NCBI RefSeq assembly: GCF_047549485.1
Contig: NZ_CP180191.1
Location: forward strand, 1,178,001-1,242,000
Direction of reading: 5' to 3'
Source of the DNA: Piscinibacterium candidicorallinum
GTDB lineage: Bacteria; Pseudomonadota; Gammaproteobacteria; Burkholderiales; Burkholderiaceae_C
Length of the DNA stretch: 64,000 nt
The notes beneath the pieces are model-generated. The model had not been told where the DNA came from, did no database searches, and saw only the letters and a list, made by a program, of their open reading frames with translations. Both the position numbers and the translations under genes were made by a program. Below, in pieces: positions 25,231 to 33,244 of the stretch; the stretch's first letter is position 1, and every line of letters begins with the position of its first letter.

Positions 25231-25713
25231 ATGAGTGCTTCCTCTAAACCCAGCGTGACGGTCGCCGCAATCGTCGAGCGTGATGGCCGCTTTCTCATCG
25301 TCGAGGAAGACACGGCCGACGGCGTTCGCCTGAATCAACCCGCCGGGCACTGGGAGCAGGGCGAGAGCCTGATCGATGCGGTCAAGCGCGAAACGCTCGA
25401 GGAAACCGGCCACCGCTTCGAGCCCACGGGCTTCCTGGGCGCCTACATGAGCCGCTACACCTCCGCCAAGACCGGCGAGGACGTGACCTATGTGCGCTTT
25501 GCCTTTGTGGGCGAGTTGGGTGAGGTGGTGGCGGGCGCGGAGCTCTCGCCCGAGATCCGCCGCGTAGCCTTCATGAGCGCCGACGATCTGCGCATGATGA
25601 ACGACATACACCGCAGCCCCCTGGTGATGCGCTGCATCGACGACTACCTCGCCGGCCGGCGCCTGCCGCTAGAGGCCATCTACACCCATCCATCGGTGCG
25701 AAATCATGTCTGA
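25231..25713 (+). CDS. Nudix hydrolase (NudJ-like)
   Basis: 160 residues from the ATG at 25231; 25210 is possible and neither has a strong ribosome site. The Nudix box is complete: GHWEQGESLIDAVKRETLEE then TG, giving the metal-binding REx2EE. Upstream SVTVAAIVERDGRFLIVEE and the C-terminal half with SPEIRRVAFMSADDLRMM and AIYTHPS match NudJ-type phosphatases, which act on nucleoside di/triphosphates and on the thiamine precursor HMP-PP. It overlaps the next small gene by 8 bp and precedes mnmA; nudJ-mnmA linkage is known in proteobacteria. Confidence 0.9.
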   Translation: MSASSKPSVTVAAIVERDGRFLIVEEDTADGVRLNQPAGHWEQGESLIDAVKRETLEETGHRFEPTGFLGAYMSRYTSAKTGEDVTYVRFAFVGELGEVVAGAELSPEIRRVAFMSADDLRMMNDIHRSPLVMRCIDDYLAGRRLPLEAIYTHPSVRNHV

Positions 25714-26047
25714 ATCGACGCCATCTCTACGCATCTTCGCCTGCCTCCCGGTTGCCGGACTTCTGGCGTTTTGCGTGTTGATTCTGCACGAATGGTGGAT
25801 TGTTGGCGTTGTGGCAGATCCGGCTGTCCTCGAGTCCTACCGCTTCGGATCAGAATCAATGGTCAGCCATTGTGGCACCAAGTATGTGTCTCAGGGGGCT
25901 TATGCCTTTGCTGCGTTTCGCGACTCGGTGCTTGCGCTCGCGCTAGCAAGTGTGTTTGCTGGCGGCTATGTGCGCCGCTCAGTGCGGCTGGTGATCGGCG
26001 GCTATGCACTGCTCTTTTGCGGTCTGGTGGTGCTCTATGCAACGTGA
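25706..26047 (+). CDS. Hypothetical small membrane protein
   Basis: 113 residues, starting inside the 3' end of the Nudix gene (8 bp overlap) and ending 33 bp before mnmA. Hydrophobic segments are at about 9-35, 65-85 and 92-112, with a polar loop carrying a single Cys (SHCGTKYVSQGAY) between the first two. Base composition is lower in GC than its neighbours, suggesting a late insertion between nudJ and mnmA. No family recognised. Confidence 0.6.
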   Translation: MSESTPSLRIFACLPVAGLLAFCVLILHEWWIVGVVADPAVLESYRFGSESMVSHCGTKYVSQGAYAFAAFRDSVLALALASVFAGGYVRRSVRLVIGGYALLFCGLVVLYAT

Positions 26048-26080
26048 ACTCGCTTTGGAATGTGTTCTTGAGGGCGCAGC

Positions 26081-27160
26081 ATGAGCAAGCCCAAGGTGGT
26101 GGTGGGCCTCAGCGGCGGGGTGGACTCGTCGGTGTCGGCCTGGCTGCTCAAGGAGCAGGGCTACGAGGTCATCGGCCTGTTCATGAAGAACTGGGAGGAC
26201 GATGACGACAGCGAGTACTGCTCCACCCGGCAGGACTGGCTGGACGCCGTGAGCGTGGCTGACCGCATCGGCATCGACATCGACGCCGTGAACTTTGCCG
26301 CCGAATACAAGGAGCGGGTGTTCAGCTACTTCCTGCAGGAGTACGAGGCCGGCCGCACGCCCAACCCGGACATCCTGTGCAACACCGAGATCAAGTTCAA
26401 GGCTTTTCTGGATCACGCCATGAAGATGGGCGCGGACCACATTGCCACCGGCCACTATGCCGGCGTGCGCCAGGTGGGCGATCGCTTTGAGCTGCTCAAG
26501 GGCAAGGACCCGGCCAAGGACCAGAGCTACTTCCTGCACCGGCTCACGCAGGCGCAGCTCTCCAAGGCGATCTTCCCGCTTTACGACATCGAGAAGACGC
26601 GGGTTCGGGAGATTGCTGCGCAGATCGGTCTGCACAACGCCGCCAAGAAGGACAGCACGGGCATCTGCTTCATTGGCGAGCGGCCGTTCCGCGAGTTTTT
26701 GAACCGCTACCTGCCCACCAAGCCCGGGCCCATCCTCACGGACGAGGGCAAGCTCATCGGCGAGCACGTTGGCCTGTCCTTCTACACCCTTGGCCAGCGC
26801 AAGGGCATCGGCATCGGCGGGCAGAAGGCAGGCAATGGCGAGCCCTGGTTCGTCGCCCGCAAGGACATGGCCGCCAACACGCTGTATGTGGTGCAGGGCC
26901 ATGAGCACCCGTGGCTCAAGCAGATCGCCGTGGCCACGGAGCAGCCGCACTGGATTGCTGGCGCCCCGCCCGAGCTTGACGCGCCGCTCGCGGCGAAGAC
27001 CCGCTATCGCCAGCAGGATGCCGCCTGCCATTTGACGGCGGACAACGCCCGTGGCTTCACGCTCGCATTCGACGAGCCTCAATGGGCCGTCACGCCCGGC
27101 CAGAGCGCGGTGGTCTACGCCGGTCAGGTGTGCCTGGGTGGAGGCGTGATCGCGGCTTGA
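26081..27160 (+). CDS. mnmA: tRNA-specific 2-thiouridylase
   Basis: 359 residues. Installs sulfur at position 2 of wobble uridine 34 in tRNA Lys, Glu and Gln, using ATP and persulfide from the TusE relay. The PP-loop is GLSGGVDSSVSAWLL (about 8-22); the two catalytic cysteines lie in NPDILCNTEIKF (about 101) and STGICFIGERPF (about 196). KGKDPAKDQSYFLHRL and the C-terminal beta-barrel are present. The ATG at 26081 is well placed after GAGGGCGCAGC. Complete, with no oddities. Confidence 0.97.
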   Translation: MSKPKVVVGLSGGVDSSVSAWLLKEQGYEVIGLFMKNWEDDDDSEYCSTRQDWLDAVSVADRIGIDIDAVNFAAEYKERVFSYFLQEYEAGRTPNPDILCNTEIKFKAFLDHAMKMGADHIATGHYAGVRQVGDRFELLKGKDPAKDQSYFLHRLTQAQLSKAIFPLYDIEKTRVREIAAQIGLHNAAKKDSTGICFIGERPFREFLNRYLPTKPGPILTDEGKLIGEHVGLSFYTLGQRKGIGIGGQKAGNGEPWFVARKDMAANTLYVVQGHEHPWLKQIAVATEQPHWIAGAPPELDAPLAAKTRYRQQDAACHLTADNARGFTLAFDEPQWAVTPGQSAVVYAGQVCLGGGVIAA

Positions 27161-27460
27161 GCAGGCAGGGCGGGTAGGCTGCGCTGATTCGCGTGGCTGA
27201 AAGTAGCTTTTTTCAATCCAAATGAATGCCACTTTCCGCATGCCTGTCGGTCTTCTTGAGCACTTTATGGTCATGTTCTATTTCGGCCGAAAAGTACCTA
27301 AATGGCTCTGGGTGCGCGTCTTCGGGCATGCACCACGCCTGCGCCAGCGCCTTTCGGCCTGCTGAAAACCACAGCGCCCGGCCAAACGCAGCGCGACGAG
27401 CTGCAACCTATCATCGGCACAGACTCCTCCACATCGGTGCACTGCGCCGCGCACGCCCTC
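27161..27460. other. 300 bp intergenic region upstream of the export operon
   Basis: No convincing gene. It contains an AT-richer stretch (27200-27300) with ACTTTCCGC and GGTCTTC, and then GGCTCTGGGTGCG and GTCTTCGGGC, which faintly resemble the two ends of the dispersed repeat. It may be a decayed copy plus the promoter for the downstream adaptor gene. The frame of the adaptor protein stays open through part of it, but without protein similarity. Confidence 0.4.
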
Positions 27461-28690
27461 ATGACTGAACCCGCAAGCAGCAACCCCCTGGCCAAGCTCA
27501 AGATCCAGCGCGGCGGCCTCGCGCCAAAGCGCCGCAAGCCCTGGGTGCGCTGGGCCGTGATCGGCGCCATCGTCATCGCGGTGGCCTTCGTTTTCCTGGC
27601 CATGCCCCGCAAGCCCGAGGTGCAGGTGGTCTCGGTCATCACCACCACGGCGAGCCAGCAGTTTGCCCAGCTCACCGCCAGCGGCTATGTCGTGGCGCAG
27701 CGCCGCGCGGCGGTCTCCAGCAAGGCCAGCGGCCGGCTGGAGTACCTCGCGGTGGCCGAGGGCAGCCGGGTCAAGGCCGGCGACCTGATCGCCCGGCTGG
27801 ATGCCCGTGATGTGGCGGCGCAGCTGGCCGGTGCCAAGGCGGCCGTGAATGTGTCGCAGGCGGGGCTGGCCTCGGCCGAGGTCGAGCTGAAGAACGCCCA
27901 GGCCGACTACGCCCGCGTGCAAAGCCTGGTGAAGCAGAACTTCGTCTCGGCCTCTGCGGCCGATGATGCCCGCGCCCGTGTGGAGCGTGCCCAGGCCGCC
28001 GTGGCCCAGGCCCGTGCCGGCGTGGAGAACAGCCGCGCCGGGGCGAATGCCGCTGCGGTGGCCAAGGACTTCACCGAGATCCGCGCGCCCTTCGACGGCG
28101 TGGTGCTGGTGAAGAACGCCAACGTGGGCGACAACATCACGCCCTTTTCCAGCGCCGCTGGCAGCCTGGGCGCCGTGGTCACGATGGCGGACATGAGCAC
28201 CCTGGAGGTCGAGGCGGACGTGAGTGAATCCAGCCTGGCGAAGGTCAGCATCGGCATGCCGGTGGAGATCGTGCTCGATGCCCTGCCGGACACCCGCTTC
28301 AAGGGCAGCGTGGCCCGCATCGTGCCCACGGTGGACCGCGCCAAGGCCACGGTGATGACCAAGATCAAGTTCGACAAGCTGGACGCGCGCATCCTGCCTG
28401 AGATGAGCGCCAAGGTGACCTTCCTGTCCAAGCCGATCACGGATGCCGACCAGAAGCCGGTGCTGGCCGTGAACCCCGCGGCGATCGTGGAGCGCGAGGG
28501 CAAGCCCGTGCTGCTGCGCGTGAACAAAACGGACAAGGGTGAGACCCTTGAGCTCGTGCCCGTGCAGCGCGGCGGTACGGTGGGCGAGAGCGTGACGGTG
28601 ACCGGCGAGATCAAGAGCGGCGACCGCGTCGTGCTCCGGCCGGACGCCAAGCTGGCCAACGGCAGCGCCGTGCGCGTGGCTGGCCGGTAA
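27461..28690 (+). CDS. MacA/HlyD-type periplasmic adaptor subunit
   Basis: 409 residues. A short basic cytoplasmic N-terminus (KRRKPWVRW) precedes one membrane anchor (about 32-47). Then come a biotinyl-lipoyl half motif (AVSSKASGRLEYLAVAEG), an Ala-rich alpha-hairpin (about 115-190), the second lipoyl half (EIRAPFDGVVLVKNANVGD) and a beta-barrel with VPTVDRAKATVMTKIKF. This is the membrane-fusion protein of an export system; the gene order adaptor-ATPase-permease-permease points to a MacAB-like ABC exporter. The ATG at 27461 fits family length. The exported substrate is unknown and no outer-membrane TolC gene is adjacent. Confidence 0.9.
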   Translation: MTEPASSNPLAKLKIQRGGLAPKRRKPWVRWAVIGAIVIAVAFVFLAMPRKPEVQVVSVITTTASQQFAQLTASGYVVAQRRAAVSSKASGRLEYLAVAEGSRVKAGDLIARLDARDVAAQLAGAKAAVNVSQAGLASAEVELKNAQADYARVQSLVKQNFVSASAADDARARVERAQAAVAQARAGVENSRAGANAAAVAKDFTEIRAPFDGVVLVKNANVGDNITPFSSAAGSLGAVVTMADMSTLEVEADVSESSLAKVSIGMPVEIVLDALPDTRFKGSVARIVPTVDRAKATVMTKIKFDKLDARILPEMSAKVTFLSKPITDADQKPVLAVNPAAIVEREGKPVLLRVNKTDKGETLELVPVQRGGTVGESVTVTGEIKSGDRVVLRPDAKLANGSAVRVAGR

Positions 28691-28707
28691 TTGACGCAAC
28701 ACGCACC

Positions 28708-29445
28708 ATGAGCGACCCCACCCCGATCATCCGCATCCGCAGTCTGGCCAAGGCCTATCTGCGCGGCGAGCAGGTGATTCCCGTGCTCACCGATATCAAC
28801 CTGGACGTGATGCCCGGCGAGTTCGTCTCGCTCATGGGGCCGAGCGGCTCGGGCAAGAGCACGCTGCTCAATCTCATCGCCGGCATCGACAAGCCCAGCG
28901 GCGGCAGCATCGAAGTGGACGGCGTGGACATTGCACGCCTGAGTGAAGGTGAACTGGCTGACTGGCGTGCCGCCCATGTGGGCTTCATCTTCCAGTTCTA
29001 CAACCTGATGCCCGTACTCACGGCCTACGAGAACGTGGAGTTGCCGCTGCTGCTCACGAGCCTGTCGCGCAGCGAGCGGCGCGAGCATGTGAGCGCGGCG
29101 CTGGAGATGGTGCAGCTGGCCGACCGCATGGACCATTACCCGAATGAACTCTCCGGCGGCCAGCAGCAGCGCGTGGCCATTGCCCGCGCACTGGTCACGG
29201 ACCCCACCCTGATCGTGGCGGATGAGCCCACCGGCGACCTGGACCGCACCACGGGCGCCGAGGTGCTGAACCTGCTGGAGCAGCTCAACACCGAACTGGG
29301 CAAAACCATCGTCATGGTCACGCACGACCCCAAGGCCGCCGCCCGTGCGCGCCGCCGCATCGAGCTGGAGAAGGGCGTGCTGGTGGATGGTGATGCGCCT
29401 CAGGCCGCTGCGGAGGCCGCCGCACAACCCGTGGGGGCGGAGTGA
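28708..29445 (+). CDS. ABC transporter ATP-binding protein (MacB/LolD type)
   Basis: 245 residues. Walker A GPSGSGKSTLLNLIAG (about 44-59), Q-loop FQFYNLMPVLTAYENV, signature LSGGQQQRVAIARAL (about 148-162), Walker B LIVADEPTGDLD and the switch His in VMVTHD. The FYNLMPVLTAxENVELPL segment is characteristic of the LolD/MacB subfamily. The last 30 residues are an Ala/Glu-rich tail. It follows the adaptor gene by 17 bp and is separated from its permease gene by repeat copy R3. Confidence 0.95.
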   Translation: MSDPTPIIRIRSLAKAYLRGEQVIPVLTDINLDVMPGEFVSLMGPSGSGKSTLLNLIAGIDKPSGGSIEVDGVDIARLSEGELADWRAAHVGFIFQFYNLMPVLTAYENVELPLLLTSLSRSERREHVSAALEMVQLADRMDHYPNELSGGQQQRVAIARALVTDPTLIVADEPTGDLDRTTGAEVLNLLEQLNTELGKTIVMVTHDPKAAARARRRIELEKGVLVDGDAPQAAAEAAAQPVGAE

Positions 29446-29456
29446 CCGCAGCGGGC

Positions 29457-29520
29457 TCCGCTTGTCCCGCGCGGCTTGCCAGCCATTTTGGTCTGGAAAA
29501 CCGCATGAATGCTGGATCTG
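29457..29520 (+). repeat. Palindromic dispersed repeat, copy R3 (forward)
   Basis: Reads CCGCTTGTCCCGC, arm GCGGCTTGCCAG, CCATTTTGGT, arm CTGGAAAACCGC, tail ATGAATGCTGGATC. It is located within the export operon, in the 101 bp between the ATPase stop and the first permease start, and faces R4 at the end of the operon. Confidence 0.85.
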
Positions 29521-29546
29521 CGTTTCCGGATCGAGGGCACTGAACC

Positions 29547-30707
29547 ATGTTCATGTTCAAGCTGCTGCTCAAGAACGCGTTCCGCCACAAGCTGCGGACC
29601 CTGCTGACCATGGTGGGTCTGGTGGTGGCGATCGCGGCCTTCGGCTTCCTGCGCACCATCATCGACGCCTGGTATGCCGGGGCGGATGCCACCTCCAGCG
29701 TGCGTCTGGTCACTCGCAATGCCGTGTCGCTGGTGTTTCCGCTGCCGCTGTCGTACGCGGAGCGCATCCGCGGGGTGGACGGTGTGACCGGTGTGAGCTG
29801 GTCCAACTGGTTCGGTAGCGTATACGGCAGCGAGCGCAACTTCTTCCCGCAGTTTGCCGTGGACCCGGAGAGCTACATCAATCTCTACCCGGAGTTCATC
29901 TTCAACGAGGGCGAGCGCCGCGCCTTCCTGCTGGACCGGCAGGGCGCCGTGGCTGGCCGCAAGCTGGCCGACACCTATGGCTGGAAGGTGGGCGACCAGA
30001 TCGCCCTGCGCGGCACCATCTACCCCGGCACCTGGACCTTCACCCTGCGCGCCATCTATGACGGTGCCGACGCCAAGACCGACACCTCGCGCTTCTTCTT
30101 CCACTGGAAGTACCTGAGCGAGTCCGTGCGCAAGAGCGGCAACAGCCGTGCGGCCGATCAGGTGGGCGCCTATGTGGTGCGCATTGCCAACCCGGATGAC
30201 GCAGCCCTCGTCTCGCAGCGGGTCGATGCCATCTTCAAGAACTCCCAGGGCGAGACCCTCACCGAGACCGAGCAGGCCTTCCAGCTTTCCTTCGTGTCGA
30301 TGAGCGAGCAGATCCTGCTGGCGGTGTCGGCCGTGAGCTACGTGATCCTGGTCATCATCCTGGCCGTCATGGCCAACACCATGACCATGACGGCGCGTGA
30401 ACGCACGGCGGAGTACGCGACCCTCAAGGCCCTGGGCTTCCAGCCGGGCTTCGTGGTGCGCCTATTGTTTGGTGAGAGCCTGCTGATTGCGCTGATCGGC
30501 GGGGCCATCGGCATCCTGCTGACCTATCCGCTGGCCGCGGGCTTCAAGCAGGCCAGCGGCAACCTGTTTCCGGTGGTGGCGGTGAGCGACACCACCGTGC
30601 TGCTGCAGGTGGGCGCGGCCATCATCGTCGGGCTGATCGCCGCGGCCTGGCCCGCCTGGAAGATGGCGCGCATCGATATCGTGGGCGGGCTGCGGCATGT
30701 GGCCTGA
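29547..30707 (+). CDS. ABC transporter permease, FtsX/MacB family
   Basis: 386 residues. An N-terminal helix (about 19-38, TLLTMVGLVVAIAAFGFL) is followed by a large periplasmic MacB-PCD-type region (about 40-255) and a C-terminal FtsX domain with three helices (about 262-285, 308-332, 350-370). ERTAEYATLKALGFQPGFV is the conserved cytoplasmic FtsX loop. It pairs with the following permease to form a heterodimeric exporter. The ATG at 29547 (MFMFKLLLKNAFRHK) is typical. The 101 bp upstream gap, filled by R3, breaks the tight spacing of this operon. Confidence 0.9.
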   Translation: MFMFKLLLKNAFRHKLRTLLTMVGLVVAIAAFGFLRTIIDAWYAGADATSSVRLVTRNAVSLVFPLPLSYAERIRGVDGVTGVSWSNWFGSVYGSERNFFPQFAVDPESYINLYPEFIFNEGERRAFLLDRQGAVAGRKLADTYGWKVGDQIALRGTIYPGTWTFTLRAIYDGADAKTDTSRFFFHWKYLSESVRKSGNSRAADQVGAYVVRIANPDDAALVSQRVDAIFKNSQGETLTETEQAFQLSFVSMSEQILLAVSAVSYVILVIILAVMANTMTMTARERTAEYATLKALGFQPGFVVRLLFGESLLIALIGGAIGILLTYPLAAGFKQASGNLFPVVAVSDTTVLLQVGAAIIVGLIAAAWPAWKMARIDIVGGLRHVA

Positions 30708-30725
30708 ACACCAAGGCGGCGGCAC

Positions 30726-31895
30726 GTGAAGCAGGTGCCTTTCTCCTACATCGCGCGCAACCTCTGGGTGCGGCGCGTGACCACGGCGCTCACAGCCATC
30801 GGCCTGGCGCTGGTGGTCTATGTGTTTGCCACGGTGCTGATGATGAGCGAGGGCATCAAGGCCACGCTCGTGGCCACCGGGCAGCCGGACAACGTGATCG
30901 TCATCCGCAAGGGCAGCGGCAGCGAGATCTCCTCGGGCATCGATCGCGTCTCGGCGTCGATCGTCGAGAGCAGCAGCGGCATTGCCACCGACGGCACCGG
31001 CCAGCGTCTGGTGTCCAAGGAGCCGGTGGTCGTCATCAATCTGGAACGGCGCAACACCGGCAAGCCCAGCAACGTCACGGTGCGCGGCATCGGGCCGCTG
31101 GGTGCCGCGCTGCGCCCGCAGGTGCGCATCACCGCAGGCCGCATGTTCCGCCCGGGCACCAACGAGATCGTGGCTGGCAGCTCGATTGCGGCCGGCTTTT
31201 CAGGCGCCGGCATCGGCGAGACCCTGCGCTTTGCCGGGCGCGACTGGGTGGTGGTGGGCGTGATGGATGGCGGCAAGACGGCCTTTGACAGCGAGGTCTG
31301 GGGCGATGCCGAGCAGATGATGCAGGGTTTCCGGCGCCTGTCCTTTTCCACCGTGATCTTTCGCCTGGCGGACCCGGACGACTTCGACCGCGTGAAGGCG
31401 GCGCTGGACAATGACCCGCGCCTGCAGCTCGATGTGAAGCGCGAGCAGCAGTTCTACAGCGAACAGTCCGAGGCCCTGGCCACCTTCATCCGCGTGCTGG
31501 GCCTGACCATCTCGGTGATCTTCTCGATCGGCGCGATCGTCGGCGCCATGATCACCATGTTCGCCACTGTGGCGCAGCGCGTGGGCGAGATCGGCACCTT
31601 GCGTGCACTGGGTTTCCGGCGCAGCGCGGTGCTGATCGCCTTCCTGATTGAAAGCCTGTTGCTGAGTCTGGTGGGCGGGCTGATCGGCCTGCTGGGCGCG
31701 AGCCTGATGCAGAACTTCAGCCTGTCCACGGTCAACTTCAGCACCTTCGCCGAGATCGCCTTCGGCTTCGTGCTCACGCCGAGCATCGTGGTGCAGACGC
31801 TGATCTTTTCGCTGGTGATGGGGCTGGTCGGCGGCTTCCTGCCCGCGCGGCGGGCGAGCAAGCTCAAGATCGTGGATGCGCTGCGCGAGGCCTGA
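30726..31895 (+). CDS. ABC transporter permease, FtsX/MacB family
   Basis: 389 residues from a GTG 18 bp after the first permease gene. Same architecture: helix 1 at about 18-38 (TALTAIGLALVVYVFATVLM), periplasmic domain about 40-260, and a C-terminal FtsX domain with VGEIGTLRALGFRRSAV and about three helices. GNIxGNFxx-type MacB core motifs are not strong, so the transported substrate cannot be predicted. The tail FLPARRASKLKIVDALREA is a common end of MacB/FtsX permeases. Last gene of the operon; R4 begins 20 bp downstream. Confidence 0.9.
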   Translation: MKQVPFSYIARNLWVRRVTTALTAIGLALVVYVFATVLMMSEGIKATLVATGQPDNVIVIRKGSGSEISSGIDRVSASIVESSSGIATDGTGQRLVSKEPVVVINLERRNTGKPSNVTVRGIGPLGAALRPQVRITAGRMFRPGTNEIVAGSSIAAGFSGAGIGETLRFAGRDWVVVGVMDGGKTAFDSEVWGDAEQMMQGFRRLSFSTVIFRLADPDDFDRVKAALDNDPRLQLDVKREQQFYSEQSEALATFIRVLGLTISVIFSIGAIVGAMITMFATVAQRVGEIGTLRALGFRRSAVLIAFLIESLLLSLVGGLIGLLGASLMQNFSLSTVNFSTFAEIAFGFVLTPSIVVQTLIFSLVMGLVGGFLPARRASKLKIVDALREA

Positions 31896-31915
31896 TCAAT
31901 CCCGGGAATGAGAAG

Positions 31916-31979
31916 CTGGATCCAGTATTCATGCGGCTCTTCAGGCCACAGTGGCTGAAGAACCGCACCAGACAAGCGA
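31916..31979 (-). repeat. Palindromic dispersed repeat, copy R4 (reverse)
   Basis: On the plus strand: GCTGGATCCAGTATTCAT, arm GCGGCTCTTCAG, GCCACAGTGG, arm CTGAAGAACCGC, then ACCAGACAAGCG. Near-perfect 12 bp hairpin arms (one G-T pair). It is in the inverse orientation to R3. It lies between the exporter operon and the convergent bufferin operon; the rest of 31980-32099 shows no gene. Confidence 0.88.
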
Positions 31980-32099
31980 TCATGAGTGCAGGGGGCTCGC
32001 GCTGACATGGGCTCGCTCCTCCGCGCCTCTTTCCGCGGCGGCGAGCAGTGCTCGCCGAAACCCCGCCTACAGCATGGGACAAGCGGTGCGGCCCGCAGA

Positions 32100-32600
32100 T
32101 CAGACCGCCGCGCGCGTCTGCTTCAACCCTATGCGCTGCCACACCGCCTTGCACACCGTCCAGTCGATCGACAGCTTGCCGCTGCCAAACAGCGCCACGG
32201 TGGCGAGCATCACGCCCCAGGTGACGTGACCTTGCAGCGCGGCGGGCGCAATGCCGGGGTAGCTCACCACGGCGACGATGTTCATCACGAACAGACCGGC
32301 AGCACCGAAGCGCCCCGCCAGACCGAGGGCCAGCAGCACCGGCAGCACCAGTTCACCGCCGGTGCCAAACACGGCTGCAATGTCTGGCGGCAGCAGGGGC
32401 ACCTTGTATTCCTCCGTGAACAGCAGCAGGGTGGTCTCCCAGTCCCGGATCTTGGTCAGGCCGGCGAGGAAGAAGACATTGGCCACGTACAGGCGCAGGC
32501 CGAGCAGAAAGACGCTCTGCGCCCAGGGTTCGATGTTGGAGAGCAGCTTGCCCAGCGGGCTGAGAAAGGGGTTGCTGCGCATCTGGGCCAGGGTGTTCAT
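32100..32600 (-). CDS. DoxX family membrane protein of the bufferin operon
   Basis: 166 residues with four hydrophobic helices (about 27-48, 72-95, 98-115, 125-145) and the DoxX-type segment RLYVANVFFLAGLTKIRDW near the N-terminus. GTGGELVLPVLLALGLAGR and the HVTWGVMLATV stretch support the DoxX/TQO family (PF07681). Fourth and last gene of the run bufA-bufB-bufC-doxX, overlapping the DUF2063 gene by 4 bp. In described bufferin operons a DoxX-type gene (bufD) accompanies the biosynthetic genes; its role may be in redox or membrane steps, which is inferred. Confidence 0.88.
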   Translation of the reverse strand: MNTLAQMRSNPFLSPLGKLLSNIEPWAQSVFLLGLRLYVANVFFLAGLTKIRDWETTLLLFTEEYKVPLLPPDIAAVFGTGGELVLPVLLALGLAGRFGAAGLFVMNIVAVVSYPGIAPAALQGHVTWGVMLATVALFGSGKLSIDWTVCKAVWQRIGLKQTRAAV

Positions 32601-33244
32601 GCGGGGTCTCCCGAAAGGTGTTCGACAAGTGCTGAGGCTTGGTCGAAGGGCAGCGGGAAAACTTGCACTCGCAGATCCTGGCGCATCACGAGTGCGCCTT
32701 CGGGCTGCGCGGGGTCGATCTCGCCCAGCTCGATGCCATGCCCCGGCTGGTGCGCAAGCCAGATGGACGCCACAGCAGCTTGCTCGGCCAGCACGCGCGT
32801 GCCAGGCAGTACGAAGGGGTCGTCTGCGGCCTGCGCGAGCTGCGCTGCCGTGGCGTTGGGGGCGGATTGCGCCTCATGCACCGCCCATTCCAGTCGCGCC
32901 AGACCCGGCAGCCAGGCAAAGCTGGCGGTGGGTATAAAGGCGGTGGCAAAGTCGGCCAACGCCGCACCCCAGAGCGCCCAGTCACCGGCCTGGGCCGGAT
33001 GGGCGCGCCAAAAGTGCGGGGCCAGCGCATCGAAGAATTCGGCCCCCAGCATCTGGCGGGTGACCGGATAGGCGGCGCCCAGCGCGCCGGTGGCGTGGGC
33101 CATGACATTGCCGCGATACAGACCCACGCGCCGCGCGTTGCGTGCGGCGTCGCCAGCCAGGGCCGGCAGCAGGGCGTCCGTGGCGGCATGGATTCGCAGC
33201 GCCGCGCCAAAGCGCGCCTGCAGCTCGGCCAGCTCAGCCGACAT
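32597..33244 (-). CDS. bufC: BufC-like DUF2063 partner protein of an MNIO enzyme
   Basis: 215 residues. The N-terminal half is a DUF2063 domain: LQARFGAALR, RRVGLYRGNVMAHATGAL and AYPVTRQMLGAEFFDALA, with APHFWRAHPAQ. The C-terminal half (about 100-215) contains LARLEWAVHEAQSAP and a small mixed domain, as in HvfC/BufC proteins. In bufferin and methanobactin-type systems this partner presents the precursor peptide to the DUF692 iron enzyme. The ATG at 33244 overlaps the bufB 3' end by 11 bp, and the stop overlaps doxX by 4 bp. The longer frame to 33346 lies within bufB. Confidence 0.9.
   Translation of the reverse strand: MSAELAELQARFGAALRIHAATDALLPALAGDAARNARRVGLYRGNVMAHATGALGAAYPVTRQMLGAEFFDALAPHFWRAHPAQAGDWALWGAALADFATAFIPTASFAWLPGLARLEWAVHEAQSAPNATAAQLAQAADDPFVLPGTRVLAEQAAVASIWLAHQPGHGIELGEIDPAQPEGALVMRQDLRVQVFPLPFDQASALVEHLSGDPA

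Noticed and set aside
27200..27340. Possible seventh, decayed copy of the dispersed repeat
   Set aside because: Only short pieces match (ACTTTCCGC, GGCTCTGGGTGCG, GTCTTC) and no hairpin can be drawn, so it is mentioned only within the intergenic entry.
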